A stretch of DNA of 64,000 bases, taken from NCBI RefSeq assembly GCF_900112035.1, contig NZ_FOKC01000007.1, forward strand, positions 1 through 64,000. The letters are read 5' to 3'. Shown here one piece after another: positions 35,575-44,141 of the stretch. The translations under genes were made by a program, and so were the position numbers. The notes beneath the pieces are model-generated. The model was not told where the DNA came from and did no database searches. It saw only the letters and a list, made by a program, of their open reading frames with translations. Position 1 is the first letter of the stretch. Every line of letters begins with the position of its first letter. The DNA is from Nocardioides alpinus (GTDB taxonomy: Bacteria > Actinomycetota > Actinomycetes > Propionibacteriales > Nocardioidaceae).

Positions 35575-37932
35575 GTGAGTGCGAAGCGGAGGGCCACAGG
35601 GCCGGCACAGACCCGACGGCCCAAGTCCAAGCGCACCGGCCGGCAGCGCGCGGCCAAGATCGCGAAGGTCCTGGCGATCATCGGCGTGGTCGGAGTGCTC
35701 GTCCTCGGCGGCGTCGTGGTGGTGCTCTACCAGGCGATCAGCATCCCCACGCCCAACTCCGCGTTCCAGGCGCAGACCACCTTCGTCTACTACCGCGACG
35801 GCAAGCAGCAGCTCGGCACCTACTACGAGGACCAGAACCGCGAGTCGATCCCGCTGGCGGAGATGCCGCAGTCGATCCAGGACGCCGTGGTCGCCGCGGA
35901 GAACCAGTCCTTCTGGACCGACAAGGGCATCGACCCCAAGGGCATCCTGCGCGCGCTCTTCTCCAACGCCCGCGGCAACGACCGCCAGGGCGCGTCCACG
36001 ATCACCCAGCAGTACGTCAAGATCCTCTACCTGACCAGCGAGCAGAGCTACAAGCGCAAGATCAAGGAAGCGATCGTCTCGCTGAAGATCCAGCAGCAGC
36101 TCAGCAAGCGCGAGGTGCTCGAGGGCTACCTCAACACCATCTACTTCGGGCGCGGCGCGTACGGCATCCAGGCGGCGTCGAAGGCCTACTTCGACCACCC
36201 GGCGAGCGAGCTCAGCCTCCGCGAGTCGGCAGTGCTGGCCACCGTGCTCAACAACCCGGCGAAGTTCGACCCGGCCAACGGCAAGCAGGCCAAGGCCGAC
36301 CTGAAGGTCCGCTACGAGTACGTCCTCACCAGCATGGCCGACCTCGGCAGCATCACGACCGAGGAGCGCGACCAGGCGCTCAAGCGACTGCCCAAGTTCC
36401 CCAAGGTGGCGGTGCAGAGCCAGTACGGCGGCCAGAAGGGCCACATGCTGACGCTGGTCAAGCGCGAGATACTGGACCGCGGCATCGCGTCCGAGGACGA
36501 GATCGACGGCGGTGGCCTCCGGATCACCACGACGTTCGACCCCGCCGTCATGGCCGACGTCGAGGAGGCCGTCGAGGAGCAGCGCCCCGACGCCGGCATG
36601 CCCGGGGAAGCCGGCAACGCCGACCTGCACGTCGCTGCCGCGACCGTGGACACCCGGACCGGCGAGCTCCTCGGCTTCTTCGGCGGCCAGGACTACCTCG
36701 ACTCCCAGATCAACTGGGCCGAGGCCGGCGGGATGGCCGGGTCGACGATGAAGGCGGCCACCAACGTGGCAGCGATCCGCGACGGCTTCTCCCTCAACGA
36801 CACCTTCGAGGGCAACAGCCCGATCGACATCGCCGGCACCGAGTTCGAGAACCAGGGCGACGAGGACTACGGCTCGGCGGTCTCGATGATCACCGCCACC
36901 GAGAACTCGGTCAACACCGCGTTCGTCGACATGGTCGACTCGATGGAGGACGGGCCGCAGAAGGTCATCCAGGCCGCGGAGGACCTCGGCATCCCGGGCA
37001 ACGAGCCCGAGCGCTGGGGGATCCCGCGCCGCTCGATCGACTTCCAGGAGAACGTCGGCGTCACCCTCGGCACCGCGCAGGTCAGCCCGATCAACATGGC
37101 CAACGCCTATGCGACGATCGCCAACGGCGGGACCCGCAACGAGGTCCACGTCGTGCAGAAGGTCGTCGACAAGAGCGGCGAGGTCCTCTACGAGGCCGAG
37201 GAGCGCAGCAAGCGCACCGTCGACGAGGACATCACCGCCGACACCACCTACGCCCTGCAGCAGGTCGTCGAGCAGGGCTCCGGCTCCGAGGCGCTCGCCC
37301 TCGAGCGGCCCGCGGCCGGCAAGACCGGCACCGCCACCAACGACGACGGGGACGTGTCCTCGTCCTGGTTCGTCGGCTTCACCCCGCAGGTCTCGACCGC
37401 CGTCATGTACGTCCGGGGCAAGGGTCGCGAGGGCCTCGACGTGCTCCGTCCCGACGGTGCCGACCTGTGGCTGCCGACCAGCTCCGACGGCCGCTCCGGC
37501 TACTTCGGCGGCAACTACCCCGCGAAGACCTGGACCTCGATCATGCAGCGCGTGATGGAGGGCAAGGAGATCGAGGAGTTCCCGGAGCCGGTCTACGTCG
37601 ACGGCGACGCACCGGACGGGTCCGACGACTACACCCCGCCCCCGCCCCAGCCCTCGCAGCCGCAGCCGACCCAGCAGCCCACGAACACTCCGACCGAGAC
37701 GTTCGAGACGCCGACCGAGACCCCGACCGAGACTCCGACCGAGACCCCGACGGAGACGCCGGTCCCGACCGAGACTCCGGTCCCAACGCCGACCGAGACG
37801 CCCGTGCCGACGCCCGTCCCGACGCCCACCGAGGCGCCGACGACACCGGTGCCCCCGACCCCGACGGAGAGCCCGACGACGCCGGTCGGGCGCTTCCAGC
37901 CCCGCCAGCAGCAGCCCGACCTTCGTCCCTGA
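35575..37932 (+). CDS. ponA: Class A penicillin-binding protein (PonA)
   Basis: A 785-residue bifunctional peptidoglycan synthase. A basic cytoplasmic tail and a membrane helix (about 30-55, LAIIGVVGVLVLGGVVVVLY) are followed by the GT51 glycosyltransferase with AVVAAENQSFWTDKGIDPKG and GASTITQQYVKILYL, including the catalytic Glu in the EDQ/ENQS position. The transpeptidase has GSTMKAATNVAAI (SxxK), SENS-like TENSVNTAF (SxN) and KTGTATNDD (KTG). The last 100 residues are a Thr/Pro/Glu repeat tail. The start GTG 35575 follows TACGCT by 6 nt, suggesting a leaderless transcript; an in-frame ATG at 35545 lies upstream of that box. Confidence 0.95.
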   Translation: MSAKRRATGPAQTRRPKSKRTGRQRAAKIAKVLAIIGVVGVLVLGGVVVVLYQAISIPTPNSAFQAQTTFVYYRDGKQQLGTYYEDQNRESIPLAEMPQSIQDAVVAAENQSFWTDKGIDPKGILRALFSNARGNDRQGASTITQQYVKILYLTSEQSYKRKIKEAIVSLKIQQQLSKREVLEGYLNTIYFGRGAYGIQAASKAYFDHPASELSLRESAVLATVLNNPAKFDPANGKQAKADLKVRYEYVLTSMADLGSITTEERDQALKRLPKFPKVAVQSQYGGQKGHMLTLVKREILDRGIASEDEIDGGGLRITTTFDPAVMADVEEAVEEQRPDAGMPGEAGNADLHVAAATVDTRTGELLGFFGGQDYLDSQINWAEAGGMAGSTMKAATNVAAIRDGFSLNDTFEGNSPIDIAGTEFENQGDEDYGSAVSMITATENSVNTAFVDMVDSMEDGPQKVIQAAEDLGIPGNEPERWGIPRRSIDFQENVGVTLGTAQVSPINMANAYATIANGGTRNEVHVVQKVVDKSGEVLYEAEERSKRTVDEDITADTTYALQQVVEQGSGSEALALERPAAGKTGTATNDDGDVSSSWFVGFTPQVSTAVMYVRGKGREGLDVLRPDGADLWLPTSSDGRSGYFGGNYPAKTWTSIMQRVMEGKEIEEFPEPVYVDGDAPDGSDDYTPPPPQPSQPQPTQQPTNTPTETFETPTETPTETPTETPTETPVPTETPVPTPTETPVPTPVPTPTEAPTTPVPPTPTESPTTPVGRFQPRQQQPDLRP
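37690..37880 (+). repeat. PT/E codon repeats in the ponA 3' end
   Basis: Tandem, imperfect repeats of the unit CCGACCGAGACN or CCGACNCCN encode TETPTETPTETPTETPVPTE and similar runs. The segment forms the extended extracytoplasmic tail of PonA. Such tracts vary in length between strains. Confidence 0.7.
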
Positions 37933-37940
37933 GCGCGCCC

Positions 37941-39188
37941 GTGGACCCGCACGGCGCGCACGAGTCACCCAGCCGCACCGACCCGGTGGTCGCCGTGATG
38001 TCGGCGGTCGTGGGCGGGCCGCTGGGCGAGCACGCCGCCGGCCACCGCTGGTGGAACGCCTCCCGCGTCCTGCTCGGCGCGACCGGGGTGGTCCTGGCCG
38101 CAGGCATGGTGAGCAAGGCCGCCTGCGTGCCGTCGGCCTGGGGCAAGGACCGGCAGCCCTTCACCGAGCTCTGCTGGACCGACCTCGCCGGCACGTCGGT
38201 GGACGCCGGCTCGCCCCCGCACGTCACCTCGTGGCTCGCGCGTCTGGCCGGTCTCCTCCCGGGCTCGGGCACGGTCGCGACGACGGCGGCTCTCGCCGTA
38301 CTCCTCGCCGCCCTGGCCCTGGTGGCCACCGCCCTGCTGGTGCGGGTCGACGTACGCCGTCCGTGGGCCGCGGCCGGCTGGGCGATGAGCCCGGTGCTGC
38401 TGGTCCACTGGCTGTCGTGGGAGCTCATCGCCGCGGTCGGAGTGGCGGTGCTCCTCTGGGGCTGGACCACCGGTCGTGCCTGGCTGGCCGGGGTCGGCGC
38501 AGGGATCGCGGGCGCCTTCGTGCTGCCGGTCGCGGCGGCCTTCGTCGGCGTGATCGCGGTGGGCGGTCGGCCCCGCGACCGGGTCGACGCCCTGCTCGCG
38601 GCAGCGGCGGCGCACGTCCTCATCACCCTGCCGGGCCGCGCCCGGCTCGACGCACCGGACATCGGCTCGATCTGGCTGCTGCTGCAGCAGGGCGGGGTCG
38701 GCGGCGCACGCACCACCCGGTGGGCGGTGCAGCTCGTCGTCCTGGCGCTCGCAGCGGCCGCGGTGGTCTGGCTGGTCCGACGCTCCGGTGGCACCGGTGC
38801 CCGCACGGTCGCGAGCGCGGGCCTCGTCATGGTCGCTGCCGCGCTCGTCGTGGCGCCGTCGGCACCGCCCGAGCACGCCCTGGTGGTGCTGCCGCTGGCC
38901 GCGATCGCCCTACGCCGCTGGCGAGACCTCCTGGTCTGGCAGGGGCTGCACCTGCTCGGCTGGGTCATCACCGGCTGGTACGTCGGCGAGTCGCTCGTGC
39001 CGACGATCACCGACGACGCGCGGGCCTACTGGCTGGCGATCCTGCTGAGGGTGATCGGGCTCGCCTGGCTCGTGTGGGCGGTCCTGCGCGACGCCGGGTC
39101 AGGTGATCACGACGTGGTCGAAGTCGGTCGCGGTGAAGCGGACCCGGACGTCAACCTGCTCCCCGATGCGGGGCACGCGCGCGCCTGA
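37941..39188 (+). CDS. Polytopic membrane protein, GT87/DUF2029-like
   Basis: A 415-residue protein with about ten predicted membrane helices, in the place of Rv0051 after ponA. The N-terminus is cytoplasmic; ASRVLLGATGVVLAAGMVSK begins the first helix. A short outer loop contains CVPSAWGKDRQPFTELCWTD with two cysteines. Later helices include WAMSPVLLVHWLSWELIAAV and WQGLHLLGWVITGWYVGESL. The fold resembles GT-C mannosyltransferases (GT87), but the acidic catalytic motif is not clearly visible. The start at GTG 37941, 8 nt after ponA, is likely; ATG 37998 is an alternative. The last 90 bp overlap the racemase-like gene on the other strand. Confidence 0.72.
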   Translation: MDPHGAHESPSRTDPVVAVMSAVVGGPLGEHAAGHRWWNASRVLLGATGVVLAAGMVSKAACVPSAWGKDRQPFTELCWTDLAGTSVDAGSPPHVTSWLARLAGLLPGSGTVATTAALAVLLAALALVATALLVRVDVRRPWAAAGWAMSPVLLVHWLSWELIAAVGVAVLLWGWTTGRAWLAGVGAGIAGAFVLPVAAAFVGVIAVGGRPRDRVDALLAAAAAHVLITLPGRARLDAPDIGSIWLLLQQGGVGGARTTRWAVQLVVLALAAAAVVWLVRRSGGTGARTVASAGLVMVAAALVVAPSAPPEHALVVLPLAAIALRRWRDLLVWQGLHLLGWVITGWYVGESLVPTITDDARAYWLAILLRVIGLAWLVWAVLRDAGSGDHDVVEVGRGEADPDVNLLPDAGHARA

Positions 39189-40190
39189 GGGCACGAAGAG
39201 CATCGAGGCCTGCATGTGCGGCGGCTCGGCGAAGAGCCGCTGCTTGCCGTCGATGGAGAACGGCGAGCGGACGAACCCGACGGCGTCCAGGCCACCTCGG
39301 GCCAGGGTCGCGGCCCGGGCCTTGAGCGACTGGTCGCCGGTCGGGGCCTCGAGACCGATGCCGTGCGCCGTCCCGCCGCTGACGACGACGATGTGGCCGC
39401 CCTTGGGAGCGCTGCGGCCGCGATAGCCGAAGATGTCGCCGCGCTCCACGTCGTGCACGTCGAGCACGGTCGCGCTCACCGTGAGCGCGCCGCGGTCGCC
39501 GAGCCAGAGGTCGGTGCCGATGCGCGGGCGCACGGTGAAGTCGGGGTAGCTCGTCGCGAGACGGGTGAGCTCGTCGTGGGTGAGGTGGGAGACGAAGACC
39601 GTGCGGGTGGGCAGGCCGGACGCGACGATGTCGTTGATCAGGCGGCTCACCTCGCCGAGGTGGGAGGTGGTGTTGAGGGGCAGGTGCATCGCGACGCCGC
39701 GCAGCCCGCTGCGCCCGCCTCCGGTCTCCGCCCGCAGCGCGTCCGCAGCGGCGGCGAGCTCACGTCGGCTCATCCCGTGCCGTCGCATCGAGGTCAGCTG
39801 CTCGAGCACGAAGCGGGCACCCGGGTCGTGCTCGCGCAGCCCGGCGAGGTCCTCGGGACGGCTGACCGTGTGCACGACGCGTGCGGCGGTCCGCTCGTCG
39901 AGGGTCGTGGCCGCGCCGAACGGCCGCCACGGGGTGAGCACGAGCAGGTCGCCGTCGTAGCGGCTGGCCGCCTGGTCGAGCTCGTCGTACGTGCCGATCG
40001 CGAGCAGGTCGAGGGGCGCGCCGGTCTCGTCCGCGTGCTCGGCCAGCCACTGCGCGCGGCGGGCAAGCCGGCCGAGGGTCAGGCCGTAGCCGTTGCCCTT
40101 GGCCACCGGGACGATGCCCGGGGACTTCGTCGCGGTGGCGAGCAGGTGGGTGCGCCAGCGCTCGCCGTCGACGGTGAGGGTGAGACTCAT
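39099..40190 (-). CDS. Alanine-racemase-like PLP enzyme paired with FemX
   Basis: A 363-residue fold-type III PLP protein. The Schiff-base lysine is K31 in IVPVAKGNGYGLTLGRLARR. The TIM-barrel runs through AIGTYDELDQAASRYDGDLL and VFVSHLTHDELTRLATSYPD to a C-terminal beta domain starting RPRIGTDLWLGDRGALTVSA. The usual C-terminal tyrosine region of Alr and the SMD motif are divergent (HMQASMLFV), so activity as a true alanine racemase is uncertain. It lies 7 nt after the femX stop on the same strand and is surely co-transcribed with it, which suggests a role in the wall peptide. Amino-acid substrate unknown. Confidence 0.75.
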   Translation of the reverse strand: MSLTLTVDGERWRTHLLATATKSPGIVPVAKGNGYGLTLGRLARRAQWLAEHADETGAPLDLLAIGTYDELDQAASRYDGDLLVLTPWRPFGAATTLDERTAARVVHTVSRPEDLAGLREHDPGARFVLEQLTSMRRHGMSRRELAAAADALRAETGGGRSGLRGVAMHLPLNTTSHLGEVSRLINDIVASGLPTRTVFVSHLTHDELTRLATSYPDFTVRPRIGTDLWLGDRGALTVSATVLDVHDVERGDIFGYRGRSAPKGGHIVVVSGGTAHGIGLEAPTGDQSLKARAATLARGGLDAVGFVRSPFSIDGKQRLFAEPPHMQASMLFVPSGARVPRIGEQVDVRVRFTATDFDHVVIT

Positions 40191-40197
40191 CGATCCC

Positions 40198-41334
40198 TCA
40201 CCCCCGCCGCGCCAGGTAGAGCTGGAACGCCTTGTAGATGGCCCGGTTGATCGGCAGGTCCCACTCCCCGGCGTACTCCACGGCCTGGCCGCCGGTGCCG
40301 ACCTTGAACTGGATCAGCCCGACGTGCGGGTCGTCGGCGTCGAGGGTCTCGGTGATGCCGCGCAGGTCGTAGACGTGCGCGCCGGCGTCGAGGGCGTGGC
40401 GGATCATCGCCCACTGGACGCCGTTGGAGCCGCGTACGTCGCGCTTCTCCGTGGACGACGCGCCGTAGGAGTACCACGCGTGGGTGCCGACCCGGATCGC
40501 GATCGTGGCCGCGACCAGGTCGCCCTCGTGGCGGGCCAGCCAGAGCTGGATCCGGTCCGGGTCCTCGGCGTGGAGGGCGTCGTACATCGTCTCGAAGTAG
40601 GCCAGCGGCCGCGGCGTGAAGTGGTCACGCTCGGCGGTGTGGGCGTAGAGGTCGTGGAACGCCTTGAGATCGGTGCGGTCGCCGAGGGTGACCTCGACCC
40701 CCGACTTGTCGGCCTTCTTGATGTTGCGGCGCCAGAGCTGGTTCATGCCCGCGAGCACGTCGGCCTCGCAGCGCGGCTGCCCCTGCTCGTCGACGAGAGG
40801 GATCTGGAAGTTGAACTGCGGCTGACCGGCGGTGAAGCCGCCCTCGGCCGTCTGCTGCTGCCAGCCCAGCTCGTGCAGCTGCGCGATGACGCACGCGCCC
40901 TCCTGCGAGCGCTCCAACGGAGGTACGTCGCCCAGCCGGCGTACGGACTCGTCGGCGATCCCGGCCTTGACCTGCTCGGCCGACCAGCGCCGGGTGACGA
41001 CCGGCGGACCCATCCGGACGGCGAAGGCGCCCTCGCGCTTGAGGTGCGTCACGAGCGGGGCGAGCCACGCCTCGAGATCGTCCCCGGACCAGTCGATGAC
41101 CGGTCCCTCAGGAAGGTACGCGAGGTAGCGCCTGACCTTGGGCAGCTGGCGGTAGAGCACCAGCCCGACGCCGACCAGCTCGGGGCCGCGGTGCCAGCCG
41201 ACGGACTCGGCGCGCCACTCCGCCTTGACGGTCGCCCAGGCGGGCGTCTGGAGGAAGCTGGCGGACGACCGGCCAGCAACGAAATCGCGATGCTCCTGCG
41301 CCGAGATCGGGCGCAGCGTCAGGGGTGTCGTCAC
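40198..41334 (-). CDS. FemX/FemAB-type peptidoglycan bridge aminoacyltransferase
   Basis: A 378-residue Fem transferase with two GNAT-like domains. Conserved stretches are FLQTPAWATVKAEWRAESVG, VRRYLAYLPEGPVIDW, NQLWRRNIKKADKSGVEVTL, HDLYAHTAERDHFTPRPLAY and WYSYGASSTEKRDVRGSNGV, then YDLRGITETLDADDPHVGLI, the family signature. The enzyme moves an amino acid from aminoacyl-tRNA to the side chain of lipid II. In LL-diaminopimelate/glycine wall types that would be the single Gly bridge; this substrate is inference. The start is GTG 41334 with TAACCT 7 nt upstream. A long palindrome lies directly upstream. Confidence 0.88.
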   Translation of the reverse strand: MTTPLTLRPISAQEHRDFVAGRSSASFLQTPAWATVKAEWRAESVGWHRGPELVGVGLVLYRQLPKVRRYLAYLPEGPVIDWSGDDLEAWLAPLVTHLKREGAFAVRMGPPVVTRRWSAEQVKAGIADESVRRLGDVPPLERSQEGACVIAQLHELGWQQQTAEGGFTAGQPQFNFQIPLVDEQGQPRCEADVLAGMNQLWRRNIKKADKSGVEVTLGDRTDLKAFHDLYAHTAERDHFTPRPLAYFETMYDALHAEDPDRIQLWLARHEGDLVAATIAIRVGTHAWYSYGASSTEKRDVRGSNGVQWAMIRHALDAGAHVYDLRGITETLDADDPHVGLIQFKVGTGGQAVEYAGEWDLPINRAIYKAFQLYLARRG

Positions 41335-41346
41335 CCCGAAGAGGTT

Positions 41347-41389
41347 ACAAGGGACCAGACACGACCCCCGTACATGTCTGGTCCCTTGT
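41347..41389. promoter_or_regulatory. Long perfect palindrome at the femX promoter
   Basis: ACAAGGGACCAGACA (41347-41361) pairs perfectly with TGTCTGGTCCCTTGT (41375-41389) around a 13-nt loop. It begins at the -10 hexamer of femX and extends upstream. It lies between divergent genes, so it is more likely an operator than a terminator. The rest of the spacer (41390-41665) is relatively AT-rich near 41410-41470 and ends with GGGGAGAG before the next start. Confidence 0.6.
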
Positions 41390-41665
41390 GACTAGAGACG
41401 TCGGTGCTGCGGGTTTGGTTGCGTGCCGAACAGAACTTTTTCCTCAAGCAATCCTCTAAGTCGACTCAAGGTGCCCTCAAGAGTGGTCAGAACGAGCTAT
41501 TCGCCCGTAGCCCGCCATGTCATCCAGCGTTCAACCACCGTCGGGGAATCGCGAGGGTGCTTGGGGACCTTCGCCTCCCCGGCACCTGACCCGGCGCCAC
41601 CGCGCCGACGTCCACCACCGACAACGGCGCGACCGCGCCGCCCGGTCACCTTTGGGGAGAGAACC

Positions 41666-42658
41666 ATGTCCACCACGCACCGCATCCGCCACACACCGCT
41701 TGCCGGCGCGGCCGTCCTGCTCGCCGGCGCCACCATGAGCGTGATGGCGGGACCTGCCAACGCCACCTCGTCCGCCTCGTCCGAGGGTCAGCCCGAGAAG
41801 GTCTTCGTCTGCAAGTACGTCGGCACCCCCGACGTGGACGAGCGCCTGCAGACCGGCAACAACCCGATCGAGGTCAGCGTCAACGCGATCCCGATCTACA
41901 CCGGTCAGCCCGCGAGCGACCTGATCGGCCAGGAGTTCGCCGACGGGCAGGGCCGCTCCATCGTGATCGCTGTCTCGCCCACCCGCGGCGGGGGCCAGGG
42001 CGACGAGCCCACCATCGACGACTGCCCGGCCCCGGACGGCCCGCCGCCCGTGGTGGAGCCGATCAAGGTGACCGGGACGCCGACCCTCACGGACCCGTGT
42101 GGGCCCGACAACGAGGTCCTCAGCACGGCTCCTGCCAACGTGGTCTTCACGCCCGTCGACCTGGGTACGTCCATCCAGGTGACGGTCTCCGCGGCCGCCG
42201 GGTACACCCTCGACCAGGCCCAGACGGTCTTCGACCTCGCGGTCGACGACGCGGTGTGCCCGACCACGCCGGAGACGCCCGGCACCCCGGAGACGCCCGG
42301 CACCCCGAGCACGCCGCAGACCCCCACCACCCCGGAGACCCCGAGCACGCCCGAGGTCCAGCCGGAGACCGAGCCGGAGACTGAGCAGCAGCCCGAGGTC
42401 CTCGGCGTCCAGGCGTTCGGCAACAACAGCAGCAACAACAACAACGGCAACGGTGGCTCGCAGCCGCAGGTCCAGCCGCAGTCGCAGGCTCAGCCCCAGT
42501 CGCAGCAGGAGCTGCCGACCGCCGTCAACGCCGGCGTGGCCGGCCCTGCGGCAGCGAGCCCCGCGGGCGTCTCGACGACCGAGTCGCTGCTCGGCCTGAT
42601 GCTGGTGCTGCTCGGTGCGGTGACCGCCCGCCTGGGGTGGATCCGCGCCCGTGGCTGA
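41666..42658 (+). CDS. Secreted Pro/Thr-rich surface protein, probable sortase substrate
   Basis: A 330-residue exported protein, not assigned to a named family. The signal peptide is at 1-33 (HTPLAGAAVLLAGATMSVMA, cleavage after ANA). Two small beta domains follow: KVFVCKYVGTPDVDERLQTG with paired cysteines to DDCPAPDGPP, and VTGTPTLTDPCGPDNEVL to DDAVCPTT. Then comes a Thr/Pro repeat (ETPGTPETPGTPSTPQTPTT), an Asn/Gln-rich stretch, ELPTAVNAG and a final helix LLGLMLVLLGAVTARLGWIR. This is the layout of a wall-sorting signal, but with LPTAV instead of LPxTG. The adjacent overlapping gene is a class F-like sortase. GGGGAGAG precedes the ATG. Confidence 0.75.
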   Translation: MSTTHRIRHTPLAGAAVLLAGATMSVMAGPANATSSASSEGQPEKVFVCKYVGTPDVDERLQTGNNPIEVSVNAIPIYTGQPASDLIGQEFADGQGRSIVIAVSPTRGGGQGDEPTIDDCPAPDGPPPVVEPIKVTGTPTLTDPCGPDNEVLSTAPANVVFTPVDLGTSIQVTVSAAAGYTLDQAQTVFDLAVDDAVCPTTPETPGTPETPGTPSTPQTPTTPETPSTPEVQPETEPETEQQPEVLGVQAFGNNSSNNNNGNGGSQPQVQPQSQAQPQSQQELPTAVNAGVAGPAAASPAGVSTTESLLGLMLVLLGAVTARLGWIRARG

Positions 42659-43325
42659 TCCCACACGTCGGCAGCGCGGTCCCCTGAGGACCGCGCTGCT
42701 CGGGGTGGCGGCACTCGTGCTCGTCACGGGTGCGCTGCTCCTGGCCGCCGGCTCTTTGGGGAGAGCCGGCGGCGGCGACCCCGCACCCTCAGCGGCGACG
42801 CCGACGGCCGAGATCGAGGCGCGACCGTCCGCCGCACCACGACCGTCGTCCACACCAGCGTCAGCGGTGTCACCTGTCGCGTCGTCGCGCGGCGGTCGGC
42901 CCGCGGGCGTCGACGTACCTGTCCTGGACGTCGCGGCACCGGTCCTGCCGATCGGGCTGGAGGACGGGGCGCTCACCCCGCCGGCCGACCCGCAGCAGGT
43001 GGGGTGGTGGTCGGAGGGTGCCCGCCCCGGCGCGTCGGTCGGATCGGCCGTCCTCACCGGGCACACCGTGCACACCGGCGGTGGCGCCTTCGACGACCTC
43101 GAGACCGTGGTCCCGGGCGACGACGTCGTGGTGCGGACCGATCGTGGTCCGATCACCTACGAGGTGGACTCGGTACGGGTCCTGGGCCGGGGCGAGCTCG
43201 CGCGCGACAGCGCGGAGATCTTCGAGCAGCATGGCGCGGCACGGCTGGTGCTGATCACCTGCGAGGACTGGGACGGCACCGCCTACCTGAGCAACGTCGT
43301 CGTGATCGCCACTCCTGCTGGTTGA
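42651..43325 (+). CDS. Class F-like sortase
   Basis: A 224-residue membrane-anchored transpeptidase. The membrane helix is at about 15-35 (ALLGVAALVLVTGALLLAAG), followed by a Pro/Ser linker, then the sortase barrel from RPAGVDVPVLDVAAPVLPIG. The catalytic histidine is in VLTGHTVHTGGGAFDDLETV, and the catalytic cysteine in LVLITCEDWDGTAYLSNVVV. The arginine normally found just before the final strand is not visible there (LSN instead), so the third catalytic residue is unclear. GTG 42651 overlaps the end of the secreted-protein gene by 8 nt, linking enzyme and likely substrate. The stop codon comes from a GGTTGAGC repeat fragment. Confidence 0.85.
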   Translation: MADPTRRQRGPLRTALLGVAALVLVTGALLLAAGSLGRAGGGDPAPSAATPTAEIEARPSAAPRPSSTPASAVSPVASSRGGRPAGVDVPVLDVAAPVLPIGLEDGALTPPADPQQVGWWSEGARPGASVGSAVLTGHTVHTGGGAFDDLETVVPGDDVVVRTDRGPITYEVDSVRVLGRGELARDSAEIFEQHGAARLVLITCEDWDGTAYLSNVVVIATPAG

Positions 43326-43336
43326 GCCTCGGGCCA
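43318..43336. repeat. Partial palindromic repeat between sortase and nfo
   Basis: CTGGTTGAGC plus CTCGGGCCAGC, a fragment of the same TGGTTGAGC-type element seen inside recF. It supplies the sortase stop and fills the convergent spacer. Confidence 0.5.
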
Positions 43337-43340
43337 GCCG

Positions 43341-44141
43341 TCAGAGATGGTCGCGGAGCCAGGCGAAGTCGGCCAGGTGCTCCGCGGCCCCTCCCGGGGT
43401 CTCGCAGATGACCGGGGCGCCGGCCTCGCGCACGACCCCCGCGAACTCGTCGGCGGGCAGGTGGCCCTGGCCGAAGTTGGTGTGGCGGTCGGCGCCGGAG
43501 TCGAAGGTGTCGCGCGAGTCGTTGGCGTGCACCAGGTCGATGCGACCGGTGATGGACCGGATCCGGTCCACCGCGTCGCCGAGGTCGATGCCGCCGGCCC
43601 AGGCGTGGCAGGTGTCGAGGCAGAAGCCGACCTGCTCCGACCCCTCGGCCGCGGAGATCGCGTCCCAGACGCCGGCGATCCGGTCGAGGTGGCGCGCCAT
43701 CGCGTTGTCGCCTCCTGCGGTGTTCTCGATGAGCAGCGGGATCTTGAGGTCGGTGGCCTCGATGGCCTTGCGCCAGTTGTCGAAGCCGACCGCAGCGTCG
43801 TCGGTCTTGCCCACGTGACCACCGTGGACGATCAGGCCCTTGGCCCCGATCTGTGCGGCGGCGTCCATGTGCTGCTGGAGCAGCTTGCGGCTCGGGATCC
43901 GGATCCGGTTGTTGGTCGTCGCGACGTTGACGATGTAGGGGGCGTGGACGTAGAGGTCGACGCCTGCGGAAGCGGCCGCCTCGCGCAGCGCCTCGGCGCC
44001 ACCCTCGTAGCGGATCTCGGGGCCCTTGTAGGACTGCGGGTCACCGAGGAAGAACTGCACGAGGGACGTCTTCCGCGCGACGGCCTCCGCGATCGGGTCG
44101 GTCTGCTCGACGTGGGCGCCGACGGCCAGCTGGGTGCTCAT
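43341..44141 (-). CDS. nfo: Endonuclease IV (deoxyribonuclease IV)
   Basis: A 266-residue AP endonuclease of the xylose-isomerase-like TIM-barrel family, acting in base excision repair. The three-zinc site is formed by residues in YVHAPYIVNVATTN, IVHGGHVGK, LLIENTAGGDN, FCLDTCHAWAGG, LVHANDSRD, DRHTNFGQGH and VICETPGG. The start is placed at ATG 44141 (QLAVGAHVEQ is the conserved N-terminus) rather than at the longer 44171; TAGGCT lies 7 nt before it. It overlaps the upstream kinase stop by 4 nt, but seems to have its own promoter inside that gene. Confidence 0.93.
   Translation of the reverse strand: MSTQLAVGAHVEQTDPIAEAVARKTSLVQFFLGDPQSYKGPEIRYEGGAEALREAAASAGVDLYVHAPYIVNVATTNNRIRIPSRKLLQQHMDAAAQIGAKGLIVHGGHVGKTDDAAVGFDNWRKAIEATDLKIPLLIENTAGGDNAMARHLDRIAGVWDAISAAEGSEQVGFCLDTCHAWAGGIDLGDAVDRIRSITGRIDLVHANDSRDTFDSGADRHTNFGQGHLPADEFAGVVREAGAPVICETPGGAAEHLADFAWLRDHL

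Noticed and set aside
37690..37880. Repeats in ponA as a mobile or CRISPR-like array
   Set aside because: They are in-frame Thr-Pro-Glu codon repeats of the protein tail, not separate elements.
35539..37968. 809-codon minus-strand frame opposite ponA
   Set aside because: Exact shadow of ponA; the PBP motifs are on the plus strand.
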